Source: Silvimonas sp. (lineage in GTDB: Bacteria; Pseudomonadota; Gammaproteobacteria; Burkholderiales; Chitinibacteraceae). From it: a stretch of DNA of 8,284 nucleotides. Every line of letters starts with the position of its first letter. Position 1 is the first letter of the stretch. Below are positions 1 to 6,853 of this stretch, piece by piece. The notes below the pieces were generated by a model, which worked only from the letters and a program-made list of their open reading frames with translations, ran no database searches and had not been told where the DNA came from. The translations under genes were made by a program, and so were the position numbers. The stretch spans positions 1 through 8,284 of the forward strand of contig JASLES010000362.1 in NCBI GenBank assembly GCA_030151005.1, written 5' to 3'.

Positions 1-449
1 TGCGGCAGGTTGGCGCTGAACTGCCGACCCTTGTAGTCATACGTCACGTGGTAGCCAGTCACCTGATCTTGCCAGGCGTCGACCTGACGGCAGCGCTGCA
101 CTTGCTGGTTTTGCACTTGCGGTTGGCCGCTACCCACTTCATTACCGATCAACGCACCACCAATGGCACCAGCCACCGTGGCGACGTCTTTACCACGACC
201 GCCACCAACCTGGTGACCCAGCACACCACCAGCAACGCCACCGATAATGCTGCCAACAACGCCACCGGCCTGGTTCTGGGTTTGTACTTGCTGGTTTTCA
301 GTCCAGCATTCCTGGCGTGGGGTATTCACACGCTGCACGATGGCGGTAGAGCTGACCACACGGGCGTAATCGGGGTAGGCGTCTGCCATGGCAAACGTGG
401 CGGACAGCGTCAGTACGGCAGCGATCAGTGTTTTGATTTGTGTCTTCAT
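1..449 (-). CDS. Glycine zipper 2TM domain protein, secreted, 3' end cut by window edge
   Basis: The minus-strand frame opens at the ATG at 447-449 and stays open to base 1, so 149 residues are visible and the C-terminus is missing. A good Shine-Dalgarno (AGGAG, complement of 456-460) lies 6 to 7 bases upstream and fixes the start. Residues 1 to about 24 form a signal peptide (basic MKTQIK, hydrophobic core, end near AMADA). There is no lipobox cysteine, so this looks like a soluble or envelope-inserted secreted protein and not a lipoprotein. Residues 62-106 are a glycine zipper (GGVVGSIIGGVAGGVLG, then VAGAIGGALIGNEVG), two helices of the Rickettsia 17-kDa antigen/YmgG type. The zipper is flanked by Q-rich segments (ENQQVQTQNQ and QVQNQQVQRC) and by two cysteines, C48 and C120, which could pair. 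The tail VTGYHVTYDYKGRQF is typical of betaproteobacterial members. Family members are envelope proteins of mostly unknown role; the exact function is not known. Confidence 0.9.
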   Translation of the reverse strand, partial: MKTQIKTLIAAVLTLSATFAMADAYPDYARVVSSTAIVQRVNTPRQECWTENQQVQTQNQAGGVVGSIIGGVAGGVLGHQVGGGRGKDVATVAGAIGGALIGNEVGSGQPQVQNQQVQRCRQVDAWQDQVTGYHVTYDYKGRQFSANLP

Positions 450-489
450 GGTTTTCTCCTCGGGTGTCGCTATGACATGGAGATTAAAA

Positions 490-518
490 CGCATAAAGCA
501 GCACAAGGCTTACGACAA
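490..518 (-). promoter_or_regulatory. Candidate sigma-70 promoter for the glycine-zipper gene
   Basis: On the minus strand, TTGTCG (complement of 513-518) and TATGCG (complement of 490-495) are separated by exactly 17 bases and lie about 40 bases upstream of the ATG. The -35 box matches the consensus at 4 of 6 positions and the -10 box at about 3 of 6. This is a weak candidate chosen by spacing and position; no experimental support is visible. Confidence 0.3.
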
Positions 519-541
519 ATTCACACTCTGACGCTTTGTTA

Positions 542-564
542 CACGCGGACACACGCGCCGCGTG
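542..564. other. Hairpin between GST and glycine-zipper genes
   Basis: CACGCGG (542-548) and CCGCGTG (558-564) form a perfect 7-bp stem with a 9-base loop. It lies 32 bases beyond the stop of the GST gene that reads toward it. No T-tract follows on either strand, so it is not a canonical intrinsic terminator. It could stabilise or end the GST transcript. Confidence 0.35.
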
Positions 565-595
565 AAGGCCATCACACTAAAGCTTACGGGTTTAT

Positions 596-1213
596 TCAAG
601 AAGCAGGCGGGGGAGGCTGGGTTTCAATGAATGACGGACGCTCATTCAGGCGCACCCGCAGTTTCAGCAAATTGGGGTACTGCGTTTGCCATTGCAGGTC
701 CGGAAAGCGCAAATCCAGATACGCCAGCAAGCAACCCACTGCGATATCCGCCAGGGTGAACAGATCGCCCATGCACCATTTGCGTTCGGCCAGATCTTGC
801 GCCAGTTGGGCCAGCCCGCGGTCAATGCGGCCTTGTTCGTGCGCCATGACCCCAGCCAGTTGAGACTCTGGCGGACGGCGTTTTTCCCGCACAATCAGAA
901 TGGCGGCATCCAGAATCCCGTCACACAATGCCTCCCAGCGTTTGACATTGATGGCCTGGCGGGCGTCAGCGGGGATCAGTTTGCCGACCGGAGAGATATG
1001 ATCCAGGTAATCCACAATCACGCTGGAGTCATACAGTGCGCGGTGGTCATCCAGCACCAGTACCGGCACTTTGCCCAGCGGATTGATCGCATTGACCGGA
1101 CTGTCGGGTGCGCCGGTGGTGACTTCCACCAGTTGCATGTCGATCCGTTTTTCAAGACAGACAATACGGACCTTGCGGCCATACGGGCTGGTGAGAGAGG
1201 TATAAAGCTTCAT
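596..1213 (-). CDS. Glutathione S-transferase, YibF-like
   Basis: This 205-residue protein has the cytosolic GST fold. The N-terminal thioredoxin-like domain covers about residues 1-78: strand 1 is MKLYTSLTSPYGRKVRI, with S9 in the position usual for the catalytic or glutathione-activating residue; NPLGKVPVL carries the cis-proline P50; and the YDSSVI segment (D62, S63) corresponds to the glutathione-binding acid-Ser pair. The all-helical C-terminal domain covers about 85-200, with the helix-capping segment FTLADIAVGCLL. The opening and the stretch around EALCDGILDAAILIVREKRRP resemble E. coli YibF, which is about the same length. The physiological substrate is unknown; such enzymes conjugate or reduce electrophiles with glutathione in the cytoplasm. 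No good ribosome binding site precedes the ATG, but beta-strand 1 begins at residue 1, which supports this start. It lies downstream of the DUF3422 gene on the same strand, 147 bases away and beyond a hairpin, so it may be transcribed separately. Confidence 0.93.
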   Translation of the reverse strand: MKLYTSLTSPYGRKVRIVCLEKRIDMQLVEVTTGAPDSPVNAINPLGKVPVLVLDDHRALYDSSVIVDYLDHISPVGKLIPADARQAINVKRWEALCDGILDAAILIVREKRRPPESQLAGVMAHEQGRIDRGLAQLAQDLAERKWCMGDLFTLADIAVGCLLAYLDLRFPDLQWQTQYPNLLKLRVRLNERPSFIETQPPPPAS

Positions 1214-1309
1214 GGCGGCACGGTCGCGTCGGTCAGATCTAAAGCCAGATCAGAATTGATTCTAGTTGCCAACACCAGTGACAGCCAACCCAGTTGCCTG
1301 AATACGACA

Positions 1310-1342
1310 AGCAAAGCGTGATGTCAGCCACCACGCTTTGCT
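1310..1342 (-). terminator. Perfect 11-bp stem-loop after the DUF3422 gene, possible terminator
   Basis: AGCAAAGCGTG (1310-1320) and CACGCTTTGCT (1332-1342) are perfectly complementary around an 11-base loop. The hairpin begins 19 bases past the DUF3422 stop and lies 97 bases upstream of the GST start. On the minus strand the bases after the stem are TGTCGTATTC, which is T-poor for an intrinsic terminator. The stem is certain; the terminator role is inferred from position. Confidence 0.5.
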
Positions 1343-1360
1343 GTTTGAGGGCGAAACAGG

Positions 1361-2674
1361 CTACGGCTGGGTCTCTGCCGCCAGCTTGCGCCGCAGCGTC
1401 CGCCCAGCCAGATAGACCGCACCGGCCACGATGGGGATTGATCCTGCCATGACGAGTTCGGTATTCAGCGGCACACCTGCCACTTTCAGTCCTTTGGCCA
1501 GATAACCAATCAGCGCCACGGCATAGTAGGTAATGGCGGCGACCGACAAGCCTTCTACCGTCTCTTGTAATCGCAGTTGCAGATGAGCCCGCCGGTTCAT
1601 GGAGCTCAACAGCGCCTGGTTCTGCCGCTCCCGCGAGATATCTACCCGCGTGCGCAACAGGGCAGAGGCCCGGTTCACGCGTTCTGCCAGTGTGCGTTGC
1701 CGTGCGGCGGCAGACTGGCAGGTATCCATGGCTGGCCGCAAACGTCGCTCCATGAACTCATGAAAGGGCTGGATACCCTGAATGCGGACCTCCCGTAGTT
1801 CTTCAATGCGCCGGCGCACGATGTCGTAATAAGCATGAGAGGCGGAGAACCGGTAATCCGTCATGGATAAAGCGCGTTCAACCCGCGCGGCCAGTTGGGT
1901 CAGACGGTCCAGCACTTGTGGCTCGTCGGCCAGGCGTGCTTCGGTCATCGCATTGGTCAGTTCGGCCAGTTCCCGATCCGCCTGGGCCAGCTCCGGCGCA
2001 ATGCTTTTAGCCAGCGGCAGCGCCAGAAACGCCATCATGCGATAAGTGTCGATCTCGAACAGCCGTTGCAGCATGCGCCCCGCCTGGCGTTGCCCCATGT
2101 GCCGGTCCACCAGCATATAGCGGGAAAAACCGTCGGCGTGGATACGAAAATCCGTCAGCACCCGTGCCGCACCTTCACCGATTTCTGAACCGATCAAATC
2201 TTGTCCATCAAAGAAAAGAGATGCGGCATCGGCAGTGCTGGCGGGGGCATCGTCTTCGGTCAAGAGGGCTGCATGAGCGGCCACCAGCACCTGGCCGGGC
2301 AATTGCTGCAACCAGCCGGCCGGCACGGTAGAGAGCGCCGGGCGCACAAAGGGCTCGGGAATCCACCCAGGCCGGGTGAACGTGTATGACGAGAACTCGG
2401 AATGTCGCGCCCACTTGATGCGCATCATGCCCACGTCCACCGAGTAATGGATCTGGGTGGCATCTGGCAACGGCACGTTGTATTCAGCGCAAAGCTGGCC
2501 CAGCAGATTGTGTTCCTGCTCCAGCGTGCAGTTGCGGTTCAAAAACGCGATATAACTGATCTGGCTGGGCGCGCTCACCGGATCAAACGGACGGGCGTGG
2601 GCCTCCGCCGCCAGATCATGCCGTAAAGGATGATCAATGAGGCGCAGCGAAGAAGGTGCGTCGAGTACCAGCAT
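1361..2674 (-). CDS. DUF3422 family predicted membrane-anchored protein
   Basis: This 437-residue protein belongs to the DUF3422 family, recognised from the N-terminal block IDHPLRHDLAAEAHARPF and overall length. Residues 1 to about 220 form the conserved soluble part. Residues about 225-375 are long, charged, helix-rich stretches likely to form a coiled bundle. Two membrane segments close to the C-terminus (about 376-395, VAAITYYAVALIGYLAKGL; and about 406-424, VMAGSIPIVAGAVYLAGRT) are followed by a basic tail, RTLRRKL. A long helical soluble region ending in two membrane helices recalls CorA-type channels, but no GMN motif is present and no transport role should be assumed. The function of the family is not established. 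The start is supported by a strong Shine-Dalgarno AGGAG (complement of 2681-2685), 6 bases from the ATG. It sits downstream of aceB on the same strand, but the aceB terminator lies between them, so it is probably a separate transcription unit. Confidence 0.93.
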   Translation of the reverse strand: MLVLDAPSSLRLIDHPLRHDLAAEAHARPFDPVSAPSQISYIAFLNRNCTLEQEHNLLGQLCAEYNVPLPDATQIHYSVDVGMMRIKWARHSEFSSYTFTRPGWIPEPFVRPALSTVPAGWLQQLPGQVLVAAHAALLTEDDAPASTADAASLFFDGQDLIGSEIGEGAARVLTDFRIHADGFSRYMLVDRHMGQRQAGRMLQRLFEIDTYRMMAFLALPLAKSIAPELAQADRELAELTNAMTEARLADEPQVLDRLTQLAARVERALSMTDYRFSASHAYYDIVRRRIEELREVRIQGIQPFHEFMERRLRPAMDTCQSAAARQRTLAERVNRASALLRTRVDISRERQNQALLSSMNRRAHLQLRLQETVEGLSVAAITYYAVALIGYLAKGLKVAGVPLNTELVMAGSIPIVAGAVYLAGRTLRRKLAAETQP

Positions 2675-2801
2675 GAGTCTCTCCTGGTGCGTACAGGGGT
2701 GACTTGATGATAGTTGCCAGCATCAATAATTGTTGCGTCGCAGCATGGGCGGCGGTTTGTAGTGGAAATGGCGCAACTTCAGCGGCGGTCGTGGACCAGA
2801 C

Positions 2802-2828
2802 AAAAACGCCACGGCGAACCGTGGCGTT
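2802..2828 (-). terminator. Intrinsic terminator of aceB
   Basis: On the minus strand, a perfect 10-bp stem (AACGCCACGG and CCGTGGCGTT; plus-strand positions 2819-2828 and 2805-2814) closes a TTCG tetraloop. It runs directly into a T-tract (complement of 2802-2806). It starts 35 bases past the aceB stop. This is a textbook rho-independent terminator. Confidence 0.93.
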
Positions 2829-2862
2829 GTTTAAGTTGGCCTGAACCTGGCGGCGGACTGGC

Positions 2863-4458
2863 TCAGATTTCCTCATACAGTGGCAGGGTCAGGAACTCGG
2901 CGAAGTCTTCGCTGGTGCTCATCTGTTCAAAAATTTCTGCCGCGCGGGCGTAGAGGATGCGGTTGTACGCCGCGTCGCCATGCTCTTTGCGGATGTCTTC
3001 CAGCACCGGGGCAATCAGCCCGCGCACCATATCGGCGGTGACCTTGCGGCCGTCGTCCAGCACGCCCTTGGTGGAGCGAATCCACTGCCAGACCTGGCTA
3101 CGGCTGATTTCCGCGGTGGCAGCGTCTTCCATCAAGTTGTGGATCGGTACGCAACCGTTGCCAGACAACCACGAGCCCAGGTACTGGATACCGACATCGA
3201 TATTCATGCGCAGGCCGGCTTCGGTGATGGGTTGTTCTGGCTGGAAGTTCAAGAGATCCGCAGCGGCGGTAGTGACGTCATCACGCTGTTTGCTGATCTG
3301 GTTGGGCTTGTCGCCCAGCACCTTCACCCATTCTTCCATGGCCAGTGCCACCAGCCCCGGGTGCGCTACCCAGCCGCCGTCGAAACCATCACCCGCGTCA
3401 CGGGTTTTATCGGCACGCACGGCAGAGAGTGCTTTTTCGTTGGCGACCGGATCATTCTTGATCGGGATCAGTGCACTCATGCCGCCAATGGCCGGCGCAT
3501 TGCGCTTGTGGCAGGTTTTGACCAGGTTGAGCGCATAAGCGCGCATGAACGGCACGGTCATGGTGATCTGCGCGCGGTTAGCGAGGCAGAAATCCTTGTC
3601 GGTCTTGAATTTCTTGATGCAGCTGAAGATGTAATCCCAGCGGCCCGCATTCAGGCCAGAGGAGTGTTCACGCAATTCGTAGAGGATTTCGTCCATCTCG
3701 AAGGCGGCCAGAATGGTCTCGATCAACACCGTGGCGCGAATGGTGCCGCGCGGGATGCCCACTTCTTCCTGCGCCAGGATAAAGATGTCATTCCACAAAC
3801 GCGCTTCCAGGTGCGATTCCATCTTGGGCAGATAAAAATACGGGCCGGTGCCGCGCGCCAGTTGTTCTTTGGCGTTGTGGAACACAAACAGCGCCAGATC
3901 AAAAATGCCACCAGAGACACGCTGGCCATCAACCGTCACGTGTTTTTCATCCAGATGCCAACCGCGCGGACGCACGATCAGCGTGGCGATCTTGTCATTG
4001 AGTTTGTATTCCTTGCCCGCTTCATTGCGGAACGACAACGTGCGCCGTACAGCTTGCTTGAGGTTGATCTGGCCCTGGATCTGGTTATCCCAGTTGGGCG
4101 TGTTGGAGTCCTCAAAGTCTGTCATGTAGCTATCTGCGCCGGAATTGAGCGCGTTGATGATCATCTTGCGCTCTACCGGCCCGGTGATTTCCACGCGACG
4201 ACACGCCAGATCAGCCGGCAACGGCGCAATCGTCCAGTCACCTTCCCGGATGTGCTTTGTGTCAGCCAGGAAATCCGGGCGCTTGCCTGCGTCCAGGTCT
4301 TTCTGGCGCAGCACACGGCGCGCCAGCAATTCCTGACGGCGGCCTTCAAATGCCCGATGCAATTTGGCCACCAGGGCCAGCGCCTCTGGCGTGAGGATTT
4401 CGGCAAATTCGGCAGAAACAGGTGCGTTGATGACAACGCCTTGCGGCAACTGGCTCAT
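2863..4458 (-). CDS. aceB: Malate synthase A
   Basis: Malate synthase A condenses glyoxylate with acetyl-CoA to give malate and CoA, the second step of the glyoxylate shunt, in the cytoplasm. At 531 residues it is the usual length of the A isoform (E. coli AceB is 533). The family signature is present at residues 263-278: REH, then GLN, then GRWDYIF. The segment RPRGWHLDEKHV (163-174) carries the conserved active-site arginine. TVLIETI (243-249) holds the metal-binding glutamate region. NLMEDAATAEISR (441-453) holds the catalytic acid-base aspartate, D445. No key residue is missing. The start is supported by AAGGA (complement of 4467-4471), 8 bases before the ATG. The gene is monocistronic by appearance: it has its own upstream region shared with a divergent LysR gene and a strong terminator downstream. 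Its partner gene aceA is also in this window. Confidence 0.98.
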   Translation of the reverse strand: MSQLPQGVVINAPVSAEFAEILTPEALALVAKLHRAFEGRRQELLARRVLRQKDLDAGKRPDFLADTKHIREGDWTIAPLPADLACRRVEITGPVERKMIINALNSGADSYMTDFEDSNTPNWDNQIQGQINLKQAVRRTLSFRNEAGKEYKLNDKIATLIVRPRGWHLDEKHVTVDGQRVSGGIFDLALFVFHNAKEQLARGTGPYFYLPKMESHLEARLWNDIFILAQEEVGIPRGTIRATVLIETILAAFEMDEILYELREHSSGLNAGRWDYIFSCIKKFKTDKDFCLANRAQITMTVPFMRAYALNLVKTCHKRNAPAIGGMSALIPIKNDPVANEKALSAVRADKTRDAGDGFDGGWVAHPGLVALAMEEWVKVLGDKPNQISKQRDDVTTAAADLLNFQPEQPITEAGLRMNIDVGIQYLGSWLSGNGCVPIHNLMEDAATAEISRSQVWQWIRSTKGVLDDGRKVTADMVRGLIAPVLEDIRKEHGDAAYNRILYARAAEIFEQMSTSEDFAEFLTLPLYEEI

Positions 4459-4606
4459 GGTGTCGATCCTTGATGTGGGTAGCAGAGTGATTTTTGACTA
4501 CAGCCAGTGTAGTGACCACCACCTGGATGAAAAAGCGCTGTTTATGCACATCATCTTTTACTTTTAAGTACATAATTGGCAGATAACCAGCCAGATCAAG
4601 CACATC
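4459..4606. promoter_or_regulatory. Divergent promoter region between aceB and the LysR regulator
   Basis: This 148-bp AT-richer stretch must hold the promoters of both divergent genes. A dyad, ACTACA-N5-TGTAGT, lies at 4497-4513. A second short dyad, TACTT-TT-AAGTA, lies at 4559-4570. CATAAT at 4571-4576 resembles a -10 box for the LysR gene (5 of 6 matches), but no good -35 box lies 17 bases upstream. GCACATCAT occurs twice (4546-4554 and 4600-4608), the second copy overlapping the LysR start codon. The LysR gene has no obvious Shine-Dalgarno. I could not assign a confident promoter for aceB. Confidence 0.55.
4497..4513. promoter_or_regulatory. Candidate LysR-type operator dyad upstream of aceB
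   Basis: ACTACA (4497-4502) and TGTAGT (4508-4513) form a perfect 6-5-6 inverted repeat. With one mismatch it extends to 4495-4515. Size and symmetry fit the T-N11-A type of site bound by LysR-family regulators. Its centre is about 47 bases from the aceB start codon. The dyad is seen; the operator role is inference. Confidence 0.4.
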
Positions 4607-5503
4607 ATGAGTGAACTTAAGCAACTGCAAACTTTCATTGAGGTGGTCAATCATGGCTCGCTCAGTGCCGCTGCGCGGGTTGAGGGCGTTGTCCCTGCAG
4701 TGATAGGCCGGCGGCTGGACGCCCTGGAAGAACGCCTGGGCGCACGCTTGCTGGTGCGCACCACCCGCCGGGTCACACTGACGCAAGAGGGCGCGGCGTT
4801 TTATGAAGACGGCCAGCGCATCCTGGCGGAGCTGGAAGAAGCCGAAGCGGCGGTGGCGTCCGGCAACAGCCGCGTGCGGGGCCATTTGCGCGTGACCGCG
4901 CCAGCCGGGTTTGGGCGGCGGCACGTGGCCCCCCACCTGGCGACTTTCCAGCGCCTGCATCCGGATTTACGCGTCACCCTGGATTTGTCTGACCGGCTGG
5001 TCGACATGGCGGCAGAACGCGTCGATTGCGCCATCCGTATCAGTGATATGGCAGATTCAAACCTTGTTGCCGTGCGCCTGGCAGAGAACCGGCGGGTGGT
5101 AGTGGGGGCGCCGGCGTATCTGGCGCAACATGGCATTCCGCAAACACCAGATGATCTGGAGCGCTACGAGTGTTTGTCGCTGGGGGCCAGCCAGTCTCGG
5201 GGTTGGGTGTTCCGGGTGGATGGCGAACTGGTGAACCGACGCGTCACTGGCGTACTCGAATGCAATGATGGCGCGGTACTGCATGAATGGGCGCTCAAAG
5301 GTTACGGCCTGGCATGGCGTTCACTGTGGGAGGTCAAAGATGACCTCACGGATGGCCGCCTGGTTACGGTGCTGGACACCTTTTCTGCACCGGATTACCC
5401 CGTCTACGCGATGATGCCGCAGCGCAAATTCATGCCGCTGCGGGTACGGCATTTTGTGGATCACCTCAGGGCTGTATATGCTGAACCGAGCTATTGGAGT
5501 TAA
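4607..5503 (+). CDS. LysR-type transcriptional regulator
   Basis: This 298-residue protein has the standard LysR length and layout. The N-terminal winged helix-turn-helix spans about residues 4-62, with the signature around TFIEVVNHGSLSAAARVEG, then RRLDALEERLGARLLVRTTR and VTLTQEG. A linker helix covers about 63-88. The effector-binding domain starts near GHLRVTAPAGFGRRHVAP and runs to about residue 292. The sequence belongs to the large CrgA/DmlR-like branch, whose effectors vary, so the inducer cannot be named. It is transcribed divergently from aceB with 148 bases between the start codons. That arrangement often means the regulator controls the divergent gene and itself, so glyoxylate-shunt control is a plausible but unproven role. 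The alternative is control of the downstream GST gene on the same strand. The ATG lacks a clear Shine-Dalgarno, but the start fits the family. Confidence 0.95.
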   Translation: MSELKQLQTFIEVVNHGSLSAAARVEGVVPAVIGRRLDALEERLGARLLVRTTRRVTLTQEGAAFYEDGQRILAELEEAEAAVASGNSRVRGHLRVTAPAGFGRRHVAPHLATFQRLHPDLRVTLDLSDRLVDMAAERVDCAIRISDMADSNLVAVRLAENRRVVVGAPAYLAQHGIPQTPDDLERYECLSLGASQSRGWVFRVDGELVNRRVTGVLECNDGAVLHEWALKGYGLAWRSLWEVKDDLTDGRLVTVLDTFSAPDYPVYAMMPQRKFMPLRVRHFVDHLRAVYAEPSYWS

Positions 5504-5608
5504 CCAACTGCTGTAAATTTGTCTATGCTATGCCACTTGAATGGCTTTGATGTTCCTGAGCCAAGCCTTCTTACTTAAAACAGTTATTCAACCGAATGGA
5601 GTACCGCC

Positions 5609-6250
5609 GTGCTGAAAGTATGGGGAAGACGCAATTCGCTGAACGTGCAAAAGGTGATGTGGGTCATTGGTGAGCTGGAACTGGAACACGAGCACATCAA
5701 CGCGGGCGGGGCTTATGGCGGGTTGAACACGCCTGAATTCCTGGCGCGCAACCCGCACGGCAAGATTCCGGTCATTGAGCATGACGGGGTAGTGGTGTGG
5801 GAGTCTCAGGCTATCTTGCGTTATCTGGGCGCCACGTTTGGCGAGGGCTCGCTTTGGGCGACCGATCCGGCAGAGCGTGCAGTGGCTGATGGCTGGCTGG
5901 ACTGGTCGCTGGCGACCCTGCAGCCGGCGTTCATTGACCTGTTTTTTGGTTTTTACCGCACGCCCGAAGCCCAACGAGATGCCGGCCGGATAGAGCGCGC
6001 TACGCAGCAATGCGCCCGATTGTACGGCTTGCTGGACCAGCAACTGGCCCAACGGCCTTACCTGGGCGGCGATACCCTGACGCTGGCGGATTTCGGCGCT
6101 GGCACGACGGTGTTCCGTTATTTGACCATGGGGGCAGAACGGCCGCCGTTGCCGAATGTGGAGCATTGGTTTGAGCGGTTGTCACAGAGCGCGGCGTATC
6201 GGGAGCATGTGATGATGCCGTTTGAGGATATGTTCGGGAAGTTGCCTTGA
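5609..6250 (+). CDS. Glutathione S-transferase family protein
   Basis: This 213-residue cytosolic GST starts at a GTG (5609-5611), preceded by GGAG (5598-5601) 7 bases upstream. The thioredoxin-like domain covers about residues 1-78: MLKVWGRRNSLNVQKVMW contains S10 and N12, near where the glutathione-activating residue lies; NPHGKIPVI carries the cis-proline P54; and VVWESQAILRYL has the E65-S66 glutathione-binding pair. The helical C-terminal domain covers about 88-205, with LTLADFGAGTTVFRYLTM. It resembles the proteobacterial GST group that opens with WGRxNSxNVQKV, whose substrates are mostly unknown. It differs clearly from the other GST in this window (596-1213), so the two are not a recent duplication. 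The 105-base gap after the LysR gene holds only weak promoter-like boxes (TTGATG at 5547-5552), so the two could be co-transcribed. No convincing intrinsic terminator follows; a repeat hairpin lies at 6285-6315. Confidence 0.94.
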   Translation: MLKVWGRRNSLNVQKVMWVIGELELEHEHINAGGAYGGLNTPEFLARNPHGKIPVIEHDGVVVWESQAILRYLGATFGEGSLWATDPAERAVADGWLDWSLATLQPAFIDLFFGFYRTPEAQRDAGRIERATQQCARLYGLLDQQLAQRPYLGGDTLTLADFGAGTTVFRYLTMGAERPPLPNVEHWFERLSQSAAYREHVMMPFEDMFGKLP

Positions 6251-6284
6251 GCAGGGGATTTTGTTCTTGCCGGCTTGTTTGTAG

Positions 6285-6315
6285 GGTGGATTCGGAGCGG
6301 TAGCGACAATCCACC
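6285..6315. repeat. GGTGGATT/AATCCACC hairpin repeat
   Basis: GGTGGATT (6285-6292) and AATCCACC (6308-6315) form a perfect 8-bp stem around a 15-base loop, preceded by GTAG. The pattern GTAGGGTGGATT...AATCCACC resembles a short dispersed intergenic repeat common in betaproteobacterial genomes (from memory, not searched). It lies 35 bases past the GST stop and may act as a transcript end or RNA-stability hairpin, but no T-tract follows. Confidence 0.6.
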
Positions 6316-6391
6316 ATTGCTGTCGTAAAACCTTGAAATGCTGTTAGCGCCTTTGGCGCGGTTGTTTTGATGCCGGCGGTGGCCGGAGCAC

Positions 6392-6440
6392 GTTACTTTC
6401 TTTGCGTCGCCAAAGAAAGTAACCAAAGAAAGGCGACCCC
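6392..6440 (+). repeat. Left 49-nt hairpin core of the composite repeat
   Basis: GTTACTTTCTTTG (6392-6404) and CAAAGAAAGTAAC (6411-6423) form a perfect 13-bp stem with a 6-base loop, CGTCGC. A further CAAAGAAAGGCGACCCC (6424-6440) follows, so CAAAGAAAG occurs twice. The second copy, or pairing of the loop-side GTCGCC (6406-6411) with GGCGAC (6432-6437), offers an alternative fold. The motif resembles a widespread proteobacterial intergenic repeat. It matches the inverted copy at 6994-7042 at 44 of 49 positions. Confidence 0.9.
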
Positions 6441-6599
6441 TGCGACAGCGCCCCTTCGGGGTTCCCTGCGCTTCTCGCAAAGTCCGGCTGGCTCCAGGGA
6501 ACTCGCTTCGCTCAAACACCCTTACGCCGAAACCCCGGACTTCGCTGCGATGCTCGGCACTGCCGGAGGGGAGGCAAGTCAAAAGCAACGGCAACATCA

Positions 6600-6623
6600 A
6601 AAGCCAAAGCCAAAGCCAAAGCC
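6600..6623 (+). repeat. AAAGCC hexamer tandem array, 4 copies
   Basis: Four perfect, adjacent copies of AAAGCC run from 6600 to 6623, just inside the inverted 12-mer at 6578-6589. GCAACGGCAAC immediately before it (6585-6595) shares the CAACGG unit of the array on the other side. The copy number could change by slippage, but no gene reads through it. Confidence 0.9.
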
Positions 6624-6679
6624 CCCAACCCCGCAACCGCCTGCTTGCAAGATCGGCTCGCCCCGCCTGCCCGCCACTT

Positions 6680-6827
6680 CGTCATTCCCGCGGAGGCGGG
6701 AATCCAGTCCGCAGCCCAACGGGCTGCTTGTGGTGGATTACCGTGCCTGTCCTGAATCGCCATGAGTGGCATGCAAGCATCGCAGCTGGATTCCGGCGCA
6801 AGGGGGCCGCCGAGGACCGGAATGACG
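6680..6827. repeat. REPIN-like inner inverted repeat pair
   Basis: The left unit (6680-6707) reads CGTCATTCCCG ... CGGGAATCCAG. The right unit (6786-6827) reads CTGGATTCCGG ... CCGGAATGACG, which is the inverted form with a longer loop. Each unit is itself a dyad, so the pair resembles a REPIN, two REP-type hairpins facing each other. The 78-base centre holds a perfect GCAGCCC-AAC-GGGCTGC hairpin (6711-6727) and smaller dyads near 6759-6780. The sequence type GTCATTCCCGCG...GCGGGAATCCAG is a known widespread proteobacterial intergenic repeat. Confidence 0.8.
6684..6703 (+). repeat. dRS3-like 20-bp dyad
   Basis: ATTCCC (6684-6689), eight bases, then GGGAAT (6698-6703) match the Neisseria dRS3 pattern ATTCCC-N8-GGGAAT exactly. 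In Neisseria, dRS3 copies flank larger repeats and serve as insertion targets for filamentous prophages. Here no phage gene is visible beside it. The match to the pattern is seen; homology with the Neisseria family is inferred. Confidence 0.75.
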
Positions 6828-6853
6828 AGTCAGTGGCGTGCGTGTTGAATTGG

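Noticed and set aside
48..863. 271-residue plus-strand reading frame over the glycine-zipper and GST genes
   Set aside because: It is antisense to two well-supported genes and crosses their intergenic region; its composition is that of a shadow frame.
2980..4473. 497-residue plus-strand reading frame antisense to aceB
   Set aside because: It is a long shadow frame of a high-GC gene. aceB has full catalytic motifs, and the antisense translation shows no family features.
5504..5608. Promoter for the second GST gene (TTGATG at 5547-5552, CTTACT at 5570-5575)
   Set aside because: The spacing is 17 bases but the -10 box matches only 3 of 6 positions, so co-transcription with the LysR gene is equally likely.
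596..6250. The two GST genes as a recent duplication
   Set aside because: The proteins share only the general GST fold; their N-terminal motifs, helical domains and strands differ.
6118..6636. 172-residue minus-strand reading frame across the GST 3' end and the left repeat arm
   Set aside because: It overlaps the GST gene antisense, and its middle part (GRLSLVTFFGDAKKVT) is a translation of the hairpin core; the same peptide type appears from the right copy on the other strand. It is repeat-derived, not a gene.
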